The notes: generated by a model not told the origin, from the sequence alone. Shown: positions 35,748 through 43,894, counted from the first letter of the stretch. The stretch: 64,000 nucleotides of DNA from Bradyrhizobium sp. CCGUVB1N3 (GCF_024199925.1 NZ_JANADR010000001.1:5397501-5461500); one strand, 5' to 3'. Made by a program: numbers and translations.

Positions 35748-35774
35748 TTGTTGAGAACAAGGGTTGTTGAACAA
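35748..35774. promoter_or_regulatory. Tandem palindromes TTGTT-GAG-AACAA and TTGTT-G-AACAA before the RND operon
   Basis: Two perfect 5-bp inverted repeats with identical arms occur 3 bp apart, at 35748-35760 and 35764-35774, ending 20 bp before the adaptor start codon. The arrangement looks like a double operator for a dimeric repressor overlapping the leader. No TetR- or MarR-type gene is adjacent, so the regulator would be encoded elsewhere. It could alternatively form small RNA hairpins at the ribosome site. Confidence 0.5.
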
Positions 35775-36056
35775 GGCAACACGCACGGAACAACAATGTC
35801 GAAGCGATTCCGCGCGGCTGATGTCGTCAAAATAGAATGCGCGTGCTGCGACGCAACGCATGGTGCGGGCGGCTCAATGTCACACGCGCTAGGGCGCTGA
35901 GTTCGCGGTCGTTTTCAGGCCTCACTGGATTGTGAGTCGGGCTCCACGGCCCCCTACTGCGACAGAACATCGCAAGGAAACGAGCGCCGGGCGTAGTGGC
36001 GTCCCGGATAGAGTCGAAGGCAATCGAGGATACCGTCAGCGTTCAGCCGCGCGCGC
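35775..36056. other. Intergenic region downstream of coiled-coil gene, nothing coding seen
   Basis: This 282-bp space holds the upstream region of the RND adaptor and the 3' flank of the minus-strand coiled-coil gene. Short open frames here show no conserved features or ribosome sites. No promoter motif was firmly recognised beyond the palindromes at its left edge. Confidence 0.45.
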
Positions 36057-36938
36057 TCAAGCAACGTCAGCTCGCGGGCTCGCCTCCTCCTGGTTGGCAA
36101 GGGCATCGAGATCGATGATCTCTGAATCGTGCCAAGATGTCTCGTCCTGGCTCCCGCCGCTGCCATGAACGTGCATCAGGGTCTGCACGCGCCTCGCATT
36201 GAGATAGTCCACATGCTGGTGCTGGAGGGCGATCGGCAGCAGCGTCTTCGGCAGTTCGACCAGCGCGAAAGCAGGCGCTTTGCGCGACTCGCTGCCCTCC
36301 TGCCACTTGAGCGGATTGAGCGTGTAGATCAATTGCCGCTCGACCTCCGGCAGCTGCGGGCACGTGGCGGCGGGCGGCGGCGGCGCGATGTTGACGTTGC
36401 CCACCCGTGTGCGCGCTGCCAGTGTCCTCAGCTCCCAGCGGACCAGGTCCGCGGCCGACAGCACCTCGCGACGCACGTCGTCCACGCTGGCCGAGAAGCG
36501 GGTCGCCTCCGCAACTGTCACTGCACCCTTGGCGACGGCGTCGACCAGCGCGGCTGCGCCCGAAGCAAATCCCGGGACGGCCAGATCGATCGCCGCCGCA
36601 AGCGCCTCGATACGATCGGCAAGCAATTCGCGGTCGCGTTGCGCGATGGCGCCGGCCAGTGCACGCTCGGTTGCGACGATCTGTTCGTTGGTTTCTCCGA
36701 GGGCCGCGCGCGCCGTCTTGACGCGATCCTCGACCGAACGCAGCTCGGCCTCCGCGCGCGCGAGCTTGGCATGGCCGGCGCCAGCCATTGCCAGCCGCTC
36801 GGCGGCGGTACGTGTTTCTGCAAGCACGGATTCGGCAAGGCCAAGCTGGTCGGCCAGTTTTTGCCGCTCCGCCTGCCTGCTCTTCAGTGCACTCTCGAAG
36901 CGCTCGACCGGGCCGAGCTCACGCTTGAAAAATGCCAT
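36057..36938 (-). CDS. Coiled-coil protein of unknown function, divergent from the ftsZ locus
   Basis: A 293-aa protein not assigned to a family. Residues about 12-115 are a long helical coiled coil rich in Ala, Glu and Arg (RQAERQKLADQLGLAESVL, AEAELRSVEDRVKTARAAL). A mixed middle part is followed by a proline run (IAPPPPAATCP) and a C-terminal segment containing LNPLKWQEGSESRKAPAF. No signal peptide or membrane helix is present. GAGGAT precedes ATG 36938, and a 12-bp palindrome GGATCGCGATCC at 36953-36964 lies in the leader. It is transcribed away from the HTH/ftsZ pair and shares with it the intergenic region carrying a perfect CtrA box. Confidence 0.65.
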   Translation of the reverse strand: MAFFKRELGPVERFESALKSRQAERQKLADQLGLAESVLAETRTAAERLAMAGAGHAKLARAEAELRSVEDRVKTARAALGETNEQIVATERALAGAIAQRDRELLADRIEALAAAIDLAVPGFASGAAALVDAVAKGAVTVAEATRFSASVDDVRREVLSAADLVRWELRTLAARTRVGNVNIAPPPPAATCPQLPEVERQLIYTLNPLKWQEGSESRKAPAFALVELPKTLLPIALQHQHVDYLNARRVQTLMHVHGSGGSQDETSWHDSEIIDLDALANQEEASPRADVA

Positions 36939-37101
36939 GGCAATATCCTCAGGGATCGCGATCCTTCAGCGAATCAGTTGGCAGATCCAATGCTCGAGCC
37001 GTAGTTCGAAATTTGGTTAAGATTGCGGCTCGCCGAAAAGGCGCGAGACTCACCCGATCCGCGGGACTGTTGCCCGAACAGGGAAGAGAGGAGCCAGCGC
37101 G

Positions 37102-37116
37102 TTAACGATCTGTTAA
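37102..37116. promoter_or_regulatory. Perfect CtrA consensus box TTAA-N7-TTAA
   Basis: TTAA CGATCTG TTAA matches the full CtrA-binding consensus at all eight positions. It lies 69 bp before the HTH/coiled-coil gene that precedes ftsZ and 163 bp before the divergent coiled-coil gene. In Caulobacter, CtrA controls ftsZ and other division genes through such boxes. Occupancy here is inference. Confidence 0.65.
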
Positions 37117-37185
37117 CCATCGCGGCCTAGCCTGTCGTCATCAGCGCACACACGACTGCCCGGTTCGGTCCCAGGAGGACAGCCG

Positions 37186-37680
37186 ATGCCTATTGAGACG
37201 CTGACATATGCCGCACTTGGTGCTCGCCTGAAGATCTCGCCATTGGCGGCTCGTTCGCTTGCCAAGCGGCGCCGCTTGCCGCGCTCCCTTTCAGATAGCG
37301 GAAAGGCGCTGGTGAGCGTCGATCTCGCCGAAATACGGCATACGCCACGACGACCAGGAAGTCGGCCAGCAGGCGACGTCGCGCTGCAGGCAGAAAAGAT
37401 CCTGGCACTACAGGCGGAGATCGCGCGGCTCGAAGCAACAGCAGCCGGTCATCGGGCGGATTTCGAGCGAGAGCGCGAGCGCGCCGATCGCCTGACAACT
37501 GAACTGCTGCAGGCGACTGCCGAGGCGACGGCGGCCAAGGAGGCGGCGGCGCGGCTTGAAGGCTCTCTGCAAACTGGCGGGCGATCCAGTGGTTCGACCG
37601 ACGGCCACGGGCAAGCCTCATCCCGACTGGGGCATCTCCTCGCCGACCTGGTGGAAGCAGACCGCAGAGCATGCAAGTAG
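37186..37680 (+). CDS. HTH / coiled-coil protein upstream of the ftsZ paralogue
   Basis: A 164-aa protein. The N-terminal part (MPIETLTYAALGARLKISPLAARSLAKRRRLPR, in parts: YAALGARLKISPLAARSLAKR) looks like a MerR/excisionase-style helix-turn-helix with a basic recognition helix. Residues about 68-125 are a heptad-rich coiled coil (AEKILALQAEIARLEATAAG), followed by a Gly/Ser-rich linker and a short C-terminal helix (LGHLLADLVEADRRA). Strong AGGAGG lies 8 bases before the ATG. It precedes ftsZ by 51 bp, probably in one operon. Similar HTH-coiled-coil proteins occur on rhizobial plasmids and islands. DNA binding and dimerisation are inferred. Confidence 0.68.
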   Translation: MPIETLTYAALGARLKISPLAARSLAKRRRLPRSLSDSGKALVSVDLAEIRHTPRRPGSRPAGDVALQAEKILALQAEIARLEATAAGHRADFERERERADRLTTELLQATAEATAAKEAAARLEGSLQTGGRSSGSTDGHGQASSRLGHLLADLVEADRRACK

Positions 37681-37731
37681 GAATCCCAGTTCTCACATTC
37701 TCCAACCCGCCAAAGTAAGCGTGAGGCAAAC

Positions 37732-39018
37732 ATGACTGACATCACCGATCTTCGCGAGCTGAAAGCACGCATTGTCGTGTTCGGGGTCGGCGGTGCCGGC
37801 GGCAATGCCGTCAACAACATGATCGCGGCCGGGTTACAAGGCGTCGACTTCATCGTCGCCAATACCGACGCGCAGGCGCTCACCATGTCGAAGGCCAAGC
37901 GCGTCATCCAGATGGGCACTCAGGTGACCAAAGGCCTTGGTGCCGGCTCGCAGCCCGACGTCGGGCGCGCCGCAGCTGAAGAGGTGATCGACGCGATCCG
38001 CGATCATTTGACCGGCGCACACATGGTGTTTGTTACGGCCGGCATGGGCGGCGGCACCGGCACCGGCGCAGCGCCTGTCATAGCCAAGGCCGCGCGCGAG
38101 CTCGGCATTCTCACCATTGGCGTGGTCACCAAGCCATTCCACTTCGAGGGTCAGCGCCGCATGCGCCTTGCCGAGGCAGGCATCGCGGATCTGCTGAAGG
38201 CGGTGGACACCCTGCTGATCATCCCAAACCAGAACTTGTTCCGGGTGGCCAACGAGAAGACCACATTCGCCGCTGCTTTCGCCCTCGCCGATCAAGTGCT
38301 CTATTCGGGAGTGGCCTGCATCAGCGACCTCATCGTCAAGGAAGGTCTGATCAATCTCGATTTCGCCGACGTTCTCTCCATCATGCACGAGAAGGGCAAA
38401 GCCATGATGGGCAGGGGCGAGGCCTCGGGCGCAAAGCGCGTGCTCAACGCCGCTGTCGCCGCGATCTCCAATCCATTGATCGAGGACCCGTCGATCAAGC
38501 GAGCCAGCGGCCTCATCATCTCCATCACCGGCGGCAAGGACCTGACACTTTTCGAGGTCGACGAAGCAGCAAGCCGCATTCGCGAGGAGGCCGACCAGGA
38601 CGCCAACATCATCGTCGGCGCCACTTTCGATGAGCGCCTGGATGGCATCGTCCGCGTCTCGGTGGTGGCGACCGGCATCGATAATCTCGGGCCGGCACGC
38701 CAGGTACAACAAGCCCAAGAGGTGCAACCAGCGCAGAGCTCAATCGCGGAACTCGCCGGCAGGCTGGGCAACGACGGCCGTCGCGTCGTCGACCGGATTG
38801 AGCGTAGCGCACCGATGCCGCCGCCATTGGCGAGCCCGCCGCCCCCGCCGACGGCCCGCCGCCCCGAGGGAAGTCCCGCAAAGCCGACTTCGGAATATGC
38901 GCGCCATGCGGCTCCGCAGGGCCTCGATCCGTACGGCCGCTCCCCTACAGCACGCAATTGGATCGAGGAAGACGTCCTCGATATCCCGGCCTTCCTGCGC
39001 CGCAAGGCCAACTCCTGA
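37732..39018 (+). CDS. ftsZ: FtsZ paralogue with a short C-terminal linker
   Basis: A tubulin-like GTPase of 428 aa. GTP-binding elements are intact: [21 protein letters not shown], the tubulin signature [13 protein letters not shown], and the T7 catalytic loop NLDFADV. The core ends near residue 320; a linker of only about 90 residues, Pro-rich ([17 protein letters not shown]), leads to the conserved tail [11 protein letters not shown] that binds FtsA and similar partners. Canonical Bradyrhizobium FtsZ, as I recall it, is near 600 aa with a much longer linker and lies beside ftsA. Here the neighbours are HTH/coiled-coil genes instead, so this is probably a second, polymerisation-competent copy. 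Confidence 0.9.
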   Translation: MTDITDLRELKARIVVFGVGGAGGNAVNNMIAAGLQGVDFIVANTDAQALTMSKAKRVIQMGTQVTKGLGAGSQPDVGRAAAEEVIDAIRDHLTGAHMVFVTAGMGGGTGTGAAPVIAKAARELGILTIGVVTKPFHFEGQRRMRLAEAGIADLLKAVDTLLIIPNQNLFRVANEKTTFAAAFALADQVLYSGVACISDLIVKEGLINLDFADVLSIMHEKGKAMMGRGEASGAKRVLNAAVAAISNPLIEDPSIKRASGLIISITGGKDLTLFEVDEAASRIREEADQDANIIVGATFDERLDGIVRVSVVATGIDNLGPARQVQQAQEVQPAQSSIAELAGRLGNDGRRVVDRIERSAPMPPPLASPPPPPTARRPEGSPAKPTSEYARHAAPQGLDPYGRSPTARNWIEEDVLDIPAFLRRKANS

Positions 39019-39032
39019 TATGTTCGGGCGGT

Positions 39033-39314
39033 CTAACCGCCTCGTCTCACACTATCGAGAAACTGCTCGCGTTCGCCAGGCGCGTACCCCTGGGAAGCTC
39101 CCGAATTCGGTTCATTGTAATCACCGTACGGTGTCGGCCGGTAGTGGATCGGCGGCCCGGATGGCGCGTAGGCAAAACCCGACGCGGGGTCTGAGGCGAT
39201 CGCGCCCTGATTGGAACGAACAACAGCGTGCCCTCGGTGCGCGTGATGCACCGTAGCCGCGTTCGCAGAGCCACACAGGGTGATCAACAGGCTCAAGGCC
39301 AAAATAGAACGCAT
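39033..39314 (-). CDS. Small secreted protein
   Basis: A 93-aa protein with a signal peptide (MRSILALSLLITLCGSANAA). The mature part is short, His-containing and Gly/Pro/Tyr-rich (FAYAPSGPPIHYRPTPYGDY), with an acidic C-terminal helix (GEREQFLDSVRRGG). Similar small secreted proteins are frequent in Bradyrhizobium, without known function. It is convergent with ftsZ, 14 bp from its stop. No domain was recognised. Confidence 0.68.
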   Translation of the reverse strand: MRSILALSLLITLCGSANAATVHHAHRGHAVVRSNQGAIASDPASGFAYAPSGPPIHYRPTPYGDYNEPNSGASQGYAPGEREQFLDSVRRGG

Positions 39315-39627
39315 CGCTTTTTCTCCAATCGGCCACCGCGCCTTCTCAGGTAAGGCTCAGGTCGCGCCGTCCCAACAAGCAGCGGCTTCACGATTAGTCA
39401 CATCGCTGGCATCACAGGCGCCGGGTCGCTAATTCATCATGGCGAGGTCATCCCACGACGACCAGGTCCGGCGCCTCGTCGAAGTCCGGACACGGGGGCA
39501 TGGCCGACCAGATTTGCTCACACTGAGTTCTTCGCATTTTGACCCAAAGGCGACATTTCCAGCGGGTCTCACGCCCCGCATCTTAAAATCTGTTACAATG
39601 ACCAGTCTTGAGCGCCGGGAGGCGACG
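39315..39627. other. Intergenic region with degraded repeat-ORF sequence
   Basis: The minus strand of about 39430-39600 encodes residues like AGNVAFGSKCEELSVSKSG, which resemble the FGSKAD-type repeated hypothetical fragments scattered in Bradyrhizobium genomes, here diverged. A TTACAAT close to 39594 may be part of the promoter of the following gene. No intact gene was found in this 313-bp gap. Confidence 0.4.
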
Positions 39628-40623
39628 ATGAGACGGCGCGATTTTATCAGTCTTGTAGGCGGTGCCGTAGCATTGCCGTTGGCGGTACGGGCGGAGTCTA
39701 TAAAGAACAAATATCGGATCGCTTTTCTCACGGCCGGCTTGAAAAGGGATTATCCTCCCGTAACGGAGTTCTTCGATGAGTTATCGCGAGCAGGCTACGT
39801 TGAGGGGCAAAATATTGTTGTCGAGTTCTTGTCAACCGAGGGGAGAAGTGAACGGCGCTCAGAAATTGCGCGCGATGCCGTTCGCGGAAATCCAGACGCA
39901 ATATTTGTAATTACGGGACCTCTCACGCAACACGTGAGAGACGTTACTGCTACAATCCCTATCGCTTGCGCTACCTCCGACCCTGTTGCTCTTGGACTTA
40001 CGACGAGCTTAGCCCGACCAAGTGGTAACGTGACGGGCGTGGTCGTTGACGCAGGGATCGAAGGCTGGGGCAAGAAATTGCAGCTCTTGAGGGAGGTAGC
40101 TCCTAGAGCGAGGAGAATAGGCTTTCTCGCTCGCCAAGCTGTTTGGGAGGGAACTGAAACGCCTGCGGTCGTGCGTGCTGTCCGTGCTGCGGCCGAGACC
40201 AATGGGGTGGATCTGGTCGGGGTGCCGGTTGCCAGTCCGATGCAGGAAGTGGAGTACCGACATGCATTCGAAACTATCACCATGGAAAAAGTTGACGCGT
40301 TGGTAGTTCAAGATTCTGAGGAGAACCTGGCGCATAGGCGGCTCATTGTAGACCTCGTTGCCAAGGCCAAAATTCCGACTGTTTATCCTTTTCGTGCTTA
40401 TGCGCAACTCGGCGGCTTGATTACGTATGCTGTCGATGAAGTTGAACTTTTGCGGTATGCCGCGACCCAAATCGTTCAGATAATAAAGGGAAAGCGAGTT
40501 CAGGACATCCCTTGGTATCAAGCTCGGTCATTTCAACTGATCCTGAACACAAAGGCTGCATCTGCAATTGGTATCGAGCTTCCCCCAACGCTCCTCGCTC
40601 GGGCCGACGAGGTGATCGAATAG
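39628..40623 (+). CDS. Orphan ABC transporter substrate-binding protein (ABC_sub_bind/PF04392 type), A+T-richer
   Basis: A 331-aa solute-binding protein with a twin-arginine-like signal (RRRDFISLVGGAVALPLAVRA). Family segments include YRIAFLTAG, FFDELSRAGYVEGQNIVVEF, DAIFVITGP, PIACATSDPVALGL and the C-terminal FQLILNTKAASAIGIELPPTLLARADEVIE-type end (in parts). The ATG at 39628 has GGGAGG 8 bases upstream. No permease or ATPase is near; rhizobia carry many such orphans. Codon use is visibly A+T-richer than neighbours (many ATA, TTA, AGG codons), suggesting acquisition. The ligand is unknown. Confidence 0.85.
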   Translation: MRRRDFISLVGGAVALPLAVRAESIKNKYRIAFLTAGLKRDYPPVTEFFDELSRAGYVEGQNIVVEFLSTEGRSERRSEIARDAVRGNPDAIFVITGPLTQHVRDVTATIPIACATSDPVALGLTTSLARPSGNVTGVVVDAGIEGWGKKLQLLREVAPRARRIGFLARQAVWEGTETPAVVRAVRAAAETNGVDLVGVPVASPMQEVEYRHAFETITMEKVDALVVQDSEENLAHRRLIVDLVAKAKIPTVYPFRAYAQLGGLITYAVDEVELLRYAATQIVQIIKGKRVQDIPWYQARSFQLILNTKAASAIGIELPPTLLARADEVIE

Positions 40624-40918
40624 GATGAGCGCGGATGTCGGCTCTTGGCCCTTCGGGTCAGTCGGTCGTGCGCCTATTCACGTCCGAAGCTGCGGGTAGA
40701 TCGGACCTTGCCGAAACCCAGTTACATCGACGCGATTGACCCGGAGCTGACCCCGCGCGGGCGCAATGGTGCGCCAGCGCGGTACAAGTTTAGCTCGCCT
40801 TTTTCTCTGCCGGAGGCTTCCACGAGCCGTTCAAGATCGAAGGCCCCCTATCCTTGGGCCAGCGCATCAGCGCCACAGGGCGAGCAGTGCCTGGTTCGCG
40901 AACAGCGCGCCGGTGGTG

Positions 40919-40932
40919 TTGATCTAGATCAA
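40919..40932. promoter_or_regulatory. Perfect FixK/FNR-type box TTGAT-CTAG-ATCAA
   Basis: The 14-bp palindrome matches the FixK2/FNR consensus TTGAT-N4-ATCAA exactly. Its centre is about 81 bp before the remnant frame at 41007 and 212 bp before the DUF1254 start. A T-rich stretch with TTATCC at 40951-40956 lies near where a -10 element would fall for activation from about -41. Low-oxygen control of the downstream gene is inferred. The rest of the 40624-41006 gap contains no recognisable gene; its start (near 40636) resembles a degraded repeat. Confidence 0.6.
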
Positions 40933-41006
40933 ACAATGTCCGGTTGCTTTTTATCCAGCCCAACCGAAAATGATACCAAGACATCGGCAAGACAGGCGCA
41001 AGCATC

Positions 41007-41156
41007 ATGTTGGCGAAACGCGATCTTCTCCGTTCGTCCGCCCTGGCGGCACTGGCAGTTGCAGCGGGGCCGATCGCCGCGCTGGCGGAGACCTACGACC
41101 AAACGCAAAAGCACGCATCAGTACAGGAGGATTCGACATGCATCGGGGTATTCTGA
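41007..41156 (+). pseudogene. Truncated exported-protein gene (signal peptide only)
   Basis: A 49-codon frame starts with a convincing signal sequence, KRDLLRSSALAALAVAAGPIAALAE, then YDQTQKHASV, and stops at 41156 within the first codons of the DUF1254 gene, in another frame. It looks like the 5' end of an exported protein whose remainder has been deleted, leaving the DUF1254 gene fused behind its promoter. It could still be translated as a leader peptide coupled to DUF1254. Confidence 0.55.
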
Positions 41157-42604
41157 CGCTGACTCTATCGCTCTGCATTGGCGCTCTAACAGCGCCCGGA
41201 GCGCTCGCACAAAGCGCCGCGCCGGCAATCACGGAGCAGGAGGCTCACGCAATCGCGGTCGACGCCTATGTCTATTTCTACCCGCTGCTGTCAATGGACG
41301 TGACGCGGAGGCAATTCACCAACATCGCGCCCGGCAAGGAAATGGCGAAGGGTCCGATGAACATGTTCAGCAACGTCCCTGAATATCCACCCGCGGATTT
41401 CAAGGGTGTCGTTCGATCGAATTTTGACACTTTGTATTCCAGCGCATGGCTGGACATGACCAAGGAGCCGGTTGTCATCACGGTACCCGATACAAACGGG
41501 CGCTACTATCTGCTGCCGATGCTCGACATGTGGACCGACGTGTTTGCGTCGCCGGGCTGGCGGACGACGGGCACCAAGGCCGGGACGTTCCTGATAACGC
41601 CGCCGGGCTGGCGGCCCGATCTGCGCGAGAGGTTCGCCGAAGAATTCAAGCTTCCAGCGGACACCCAGCGTATCGACGCGCCGACGCCTTACGTCTGGAT
41701 CATCGGCCGCACCAAGACCGATGGTCCGTCCGACTATGATGCCGTCCATAAGATCCAGGCCGGCTACAAGGTCGCGCTGCTTTCCGAGTACGGCAAAACG
41801 CCAAAGCCAGTCGAATTCAAGCCGGACCCGAACGTCGACATGAAGACACCGCCAAAGGTACAAGTCGACACCATGTCGGCCGGCGTGTATTTCGCCCATG
41901 CTGCGGAGCTGCTCAAGCTTCACCCCCCGCACGTCACCGACGAGCCGGTCATCGCCCAGATGAAGAAGGTCGGCATCGAACCGGGCAAGAGTTTTGACAT
42001 CGGCAAACTCGATCCGGTGTTGCAACGCGCGCTGGAGACCGCACCGCAGGATGGCCAGAAACTGATGGCCTGGAAGGTGCCAACGCTGGCGCGCGTCGCC
42101 AATGGCTGGTCGATGAACACCGACACCATGGGCGTCTATGGCAACTACTACTTGAAGCGGGCGATCGTCTCGCAAGTGGGGCTCGGCGCCAATCTGCCCG
42201 AGGACGCCATCTATCCCTTCAACCTTGGCGACGAATCCGGCAAGCCGCTTGATGGCGCGAACAAGTACACCATCACTTTCGAAAATGGCGCGGCCCCACC
42301 GACCAACGCCTTCTGGTCGATCACCCTTTACGATCCGGAAGGCTTCCAGGTAGGCAACGTGCTGAATCGTTTTGCCGTCAGCAGCTGGATGCCGTTCAAA
42401 TACAACAGTGACGGATCGCTCGACCTGTACTTCCAGAACGAGTCGCCGGGCAAGGACAAAGAAGCCAACTGGCTTCCAGCCCCAAAGGGAGCCTTCAACT
42501 TGACCATGCGTCTCTACAGCCCGAAATCGGACGCGCTGGTCGGAAAATGGAATCCGCCGTCGGTCGTGAAGACGCCGACAACGGTCGGTCTGTCGCCCCA
42601 ATAA
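41138..42604 (+). CDS. Exported DUF1254/DUF1214 protein
   Basis: A 488-aa protein with a signal peptide (GILTLTLSLCIGALTAPGALAQ), an N-terminal DUF1254 domain (AVDAYVYFYPLLSMDVTRRQ, NFDTLYSSAWLDMTKEPVVI) and a C-terminal DUF1214 domain (NAFWSITLYDPEGFQVGN, LDLYFQNESPG). AGGAGG lies 7 bases before the ATG at 41138. The beta-rich two-domain family is widespread in proteobacteria and often multi-copy; its biochemical activity is not established. An upstream FixK-type box suggests expression under low oxygen. A strong hairpin follows the stop. Confidence 0.9.
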   Translation: MHRGILTLTLSLCIGALTAPGALAQSAAPAITEQEAHAIAVDAYVYFYPLLSMDVTRRQFTNIAPGKEMAKGPMNMFSNVPEYPPADFKGVVRSNFDTLYSSAWLDMTKEPVVITVPDTNGRYYLLPMLDMWTDVFASPGWRTTGTKAGTFLITPPGWRPDLRERFAEEFKLPADTQRIDAPTPYVWIIGRTKTDGPSDYDAVHKIQAGYKVALLSEYGKTPKPVEFKPDPNVDMKTPPKVQVDTMSAGVYFAHAAELLKLHPPHVTDEPVIAQMKKVGIEPGKSFDIGKLDPVLQRALETAPQDGQKLMAWKVPTLARVANGWSMNTDTMGVYGNYYLKRAIVSQVGLGANLPEDAIYPFNLGDESGKPLDGANKYTITFENGAAPPTNAFWSITLYDPEGFQVGNVLNRFAVSSWMPFKYNSDGSLDLYFQNESPGKDKEANWLPAPKGAFNLTMRLYSPKSDALVGKWNPPSVVKTPTTVGLSPQ

Positions 42605-42610
42605 CGCCGC

Positions 42611-42636
42611 GATGCCGGCGCCTCGGCGCCGGCATC
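42611..42636 (+). terminator. 12-bp stem hairpin after DUF1254
   Basis: GATGCCGGCGCC and GGCGCCGGCATC form a perfect 12-bp inverted repeat with two intervening bases, starting 7 bp after the stop. The T-tract is weak (CCCTACTT). The remaining gap to 42850 has a degraded repeat-like stretch near 42768 and no gene. Confidence 0.65.
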
Positions 42637-42850
42637 CCTACTTGCCAGATCGTGGGGCCGGTTCTGGCCCTGGTGCGCGTGGATATTCCCTGAAATCGCA
42701 ATGATCGGGTTTCTCCTTGGTTTCGCCTTTGATTGCGCCAGCGTGCTGTGGACTTCCAGTGTTGGCACGAATGTCAGCTTCTGGCCCCTTCGAGTCGCCG
42801 CTATCAGAGGCGCGGCGAACCTCAGCGCACCCAGATCTGCCGCGCGGGTA

Positions 42851-43894
42851 CTATGAGTACGCGCCCTTGCCTGCCGTCTTCATCCGGTAGTGGCTGACGC
42901 CCCATTCGGTGCCGTCGGCGTGACCGAACAGGCCAGCGGTGGCAAGAAAGAACCAGCGCCAGCGCCGCATCCACAGCGCGGTGTCATTGCCATAGACCTG
43001 GCGCAAGGTCGCTTCGATGGCTTCGCGATTGCGGTCGAAATTAACGAGCCAGTCGTTCGCGGTGCGCTGATAATGCGTGCCGCTCCAGCACCATTCCTTC
43101 TCGACCTCGAACAGGTCGGCATATTGCCTGACGAGATGATGGCTCGGCATCACGCCGCTGGTGAAGAACTGCTGCGCGATCCAATCGTCGCGATTGGCGC
43201 GCTCGAACAGATAAGAGCCGGAGCGATGGGTGAAGACGTGCATGAAGAAGCGTCCGTCGACATCGAGCCAGGAGCGGACGTTCGTCAGCAGCTTGTGCCA
43301 GTTCATCATGTGCTCGAACATTTCCACCGAGACGATGCGGTCGAACCGGCGGTCGGGTGCGAACACGTTCATATCAGACGTGACGACGCGGAGATTCTTG
43401 AGGCCGCGCAGCCGCGCCTCCTCCTCGATATGGTCGCGCTGCGAATGCGAGTTCGAGACCGCTGTCACCTCGGCATGCGGGAACTGCCGCGCCATCCACA
43501 GCGATAGCGAACCCCAGCCGCAGCCGAGCTCGAGGATCGACTGGCCATCGGCGAGGTCGGCATGGGCGACGGTCTGGCGCAAGGCTTCCTCTTCCGCCTC
43601 CTGCAACGTGGTCGCAGCCGTCCTGTAGAAGCAGGACGAATATTTGCGGCTGGGGCCGAGCACAGCCGCGAAGAAAGCGGACGGCACCTCGTAGTGCTGG
43701 GTGTTGGCGGCGTCAGTGTGCTCGGCGATCGGCCGCAGCATCATCCGACCGGCGAACACCGTGTCATCCGCCGCGGTGCGGCCGGCAAGTCGCGTCGCGG
43801 TGCGCGAGCACAGCCGCTGGATCGCGGCGCGGACAACGACGTCGGGCAGCGGCACGCGCTCGGCGGTGCCGATGATGGCGGAGACGAAGCTCAT
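42851..43894 (-). CDS. Cyclopropane-fatty-acyl-phospholipid synthase-like methyltransferase
   Basis: A 347-aa class I SAM-dependent methyltransferase of the CFA-synthase family. The N-terminal extension is followed by HYEVPSAFFAAVLGPSRKYSSCFY, the SAM motif ILELGCGWGSLSLWMARQFP (in parts), VTSDMNVF, SVEMFEHM and MHVFTHRSG. The region after residue 290 is Trp-rich (WMRRWRWFFLATAGLFGHADG). The ATG at 43894 overlaps the DUF1295 stop (ATGA). It likely modifies unsaturated membrane lipids or a related substrate. A long in-frame extension upstream only covers the DUF1295 gene in another phase and is not used. Confidence 0.88.
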   Translation of the reverse strand: MSFVSAIIGTAERVPLPDVVVRAAIQRLCSRTATRLAGRTAADDTVFAGRMMLRPIAEHTDAANTQHYEVPSAFFAAVLGPSRKYSSCFYRTAATTLQEAEEEALRQTVAHADLADGQSILELGCGWGSLSLWMARQFPHAEVTAVSNSHSQRDHIEEEARLRGLKNLRVVTSDMNVFAPDRRFDRIVSVEMFEHMMNWHKLLTNVRSWLDVDGRFFMHVFTHRSGSYLFERANRDDWIAQQFFTSGVMPSHHLVRQYADLFEVEKEWCWSGTHYQRTANDWLVNFDRNREAIEATLRQVYGNDTALWMRRWRWFFLATAGLFGHADGTEWGVSHYRMKTAGKGAYS

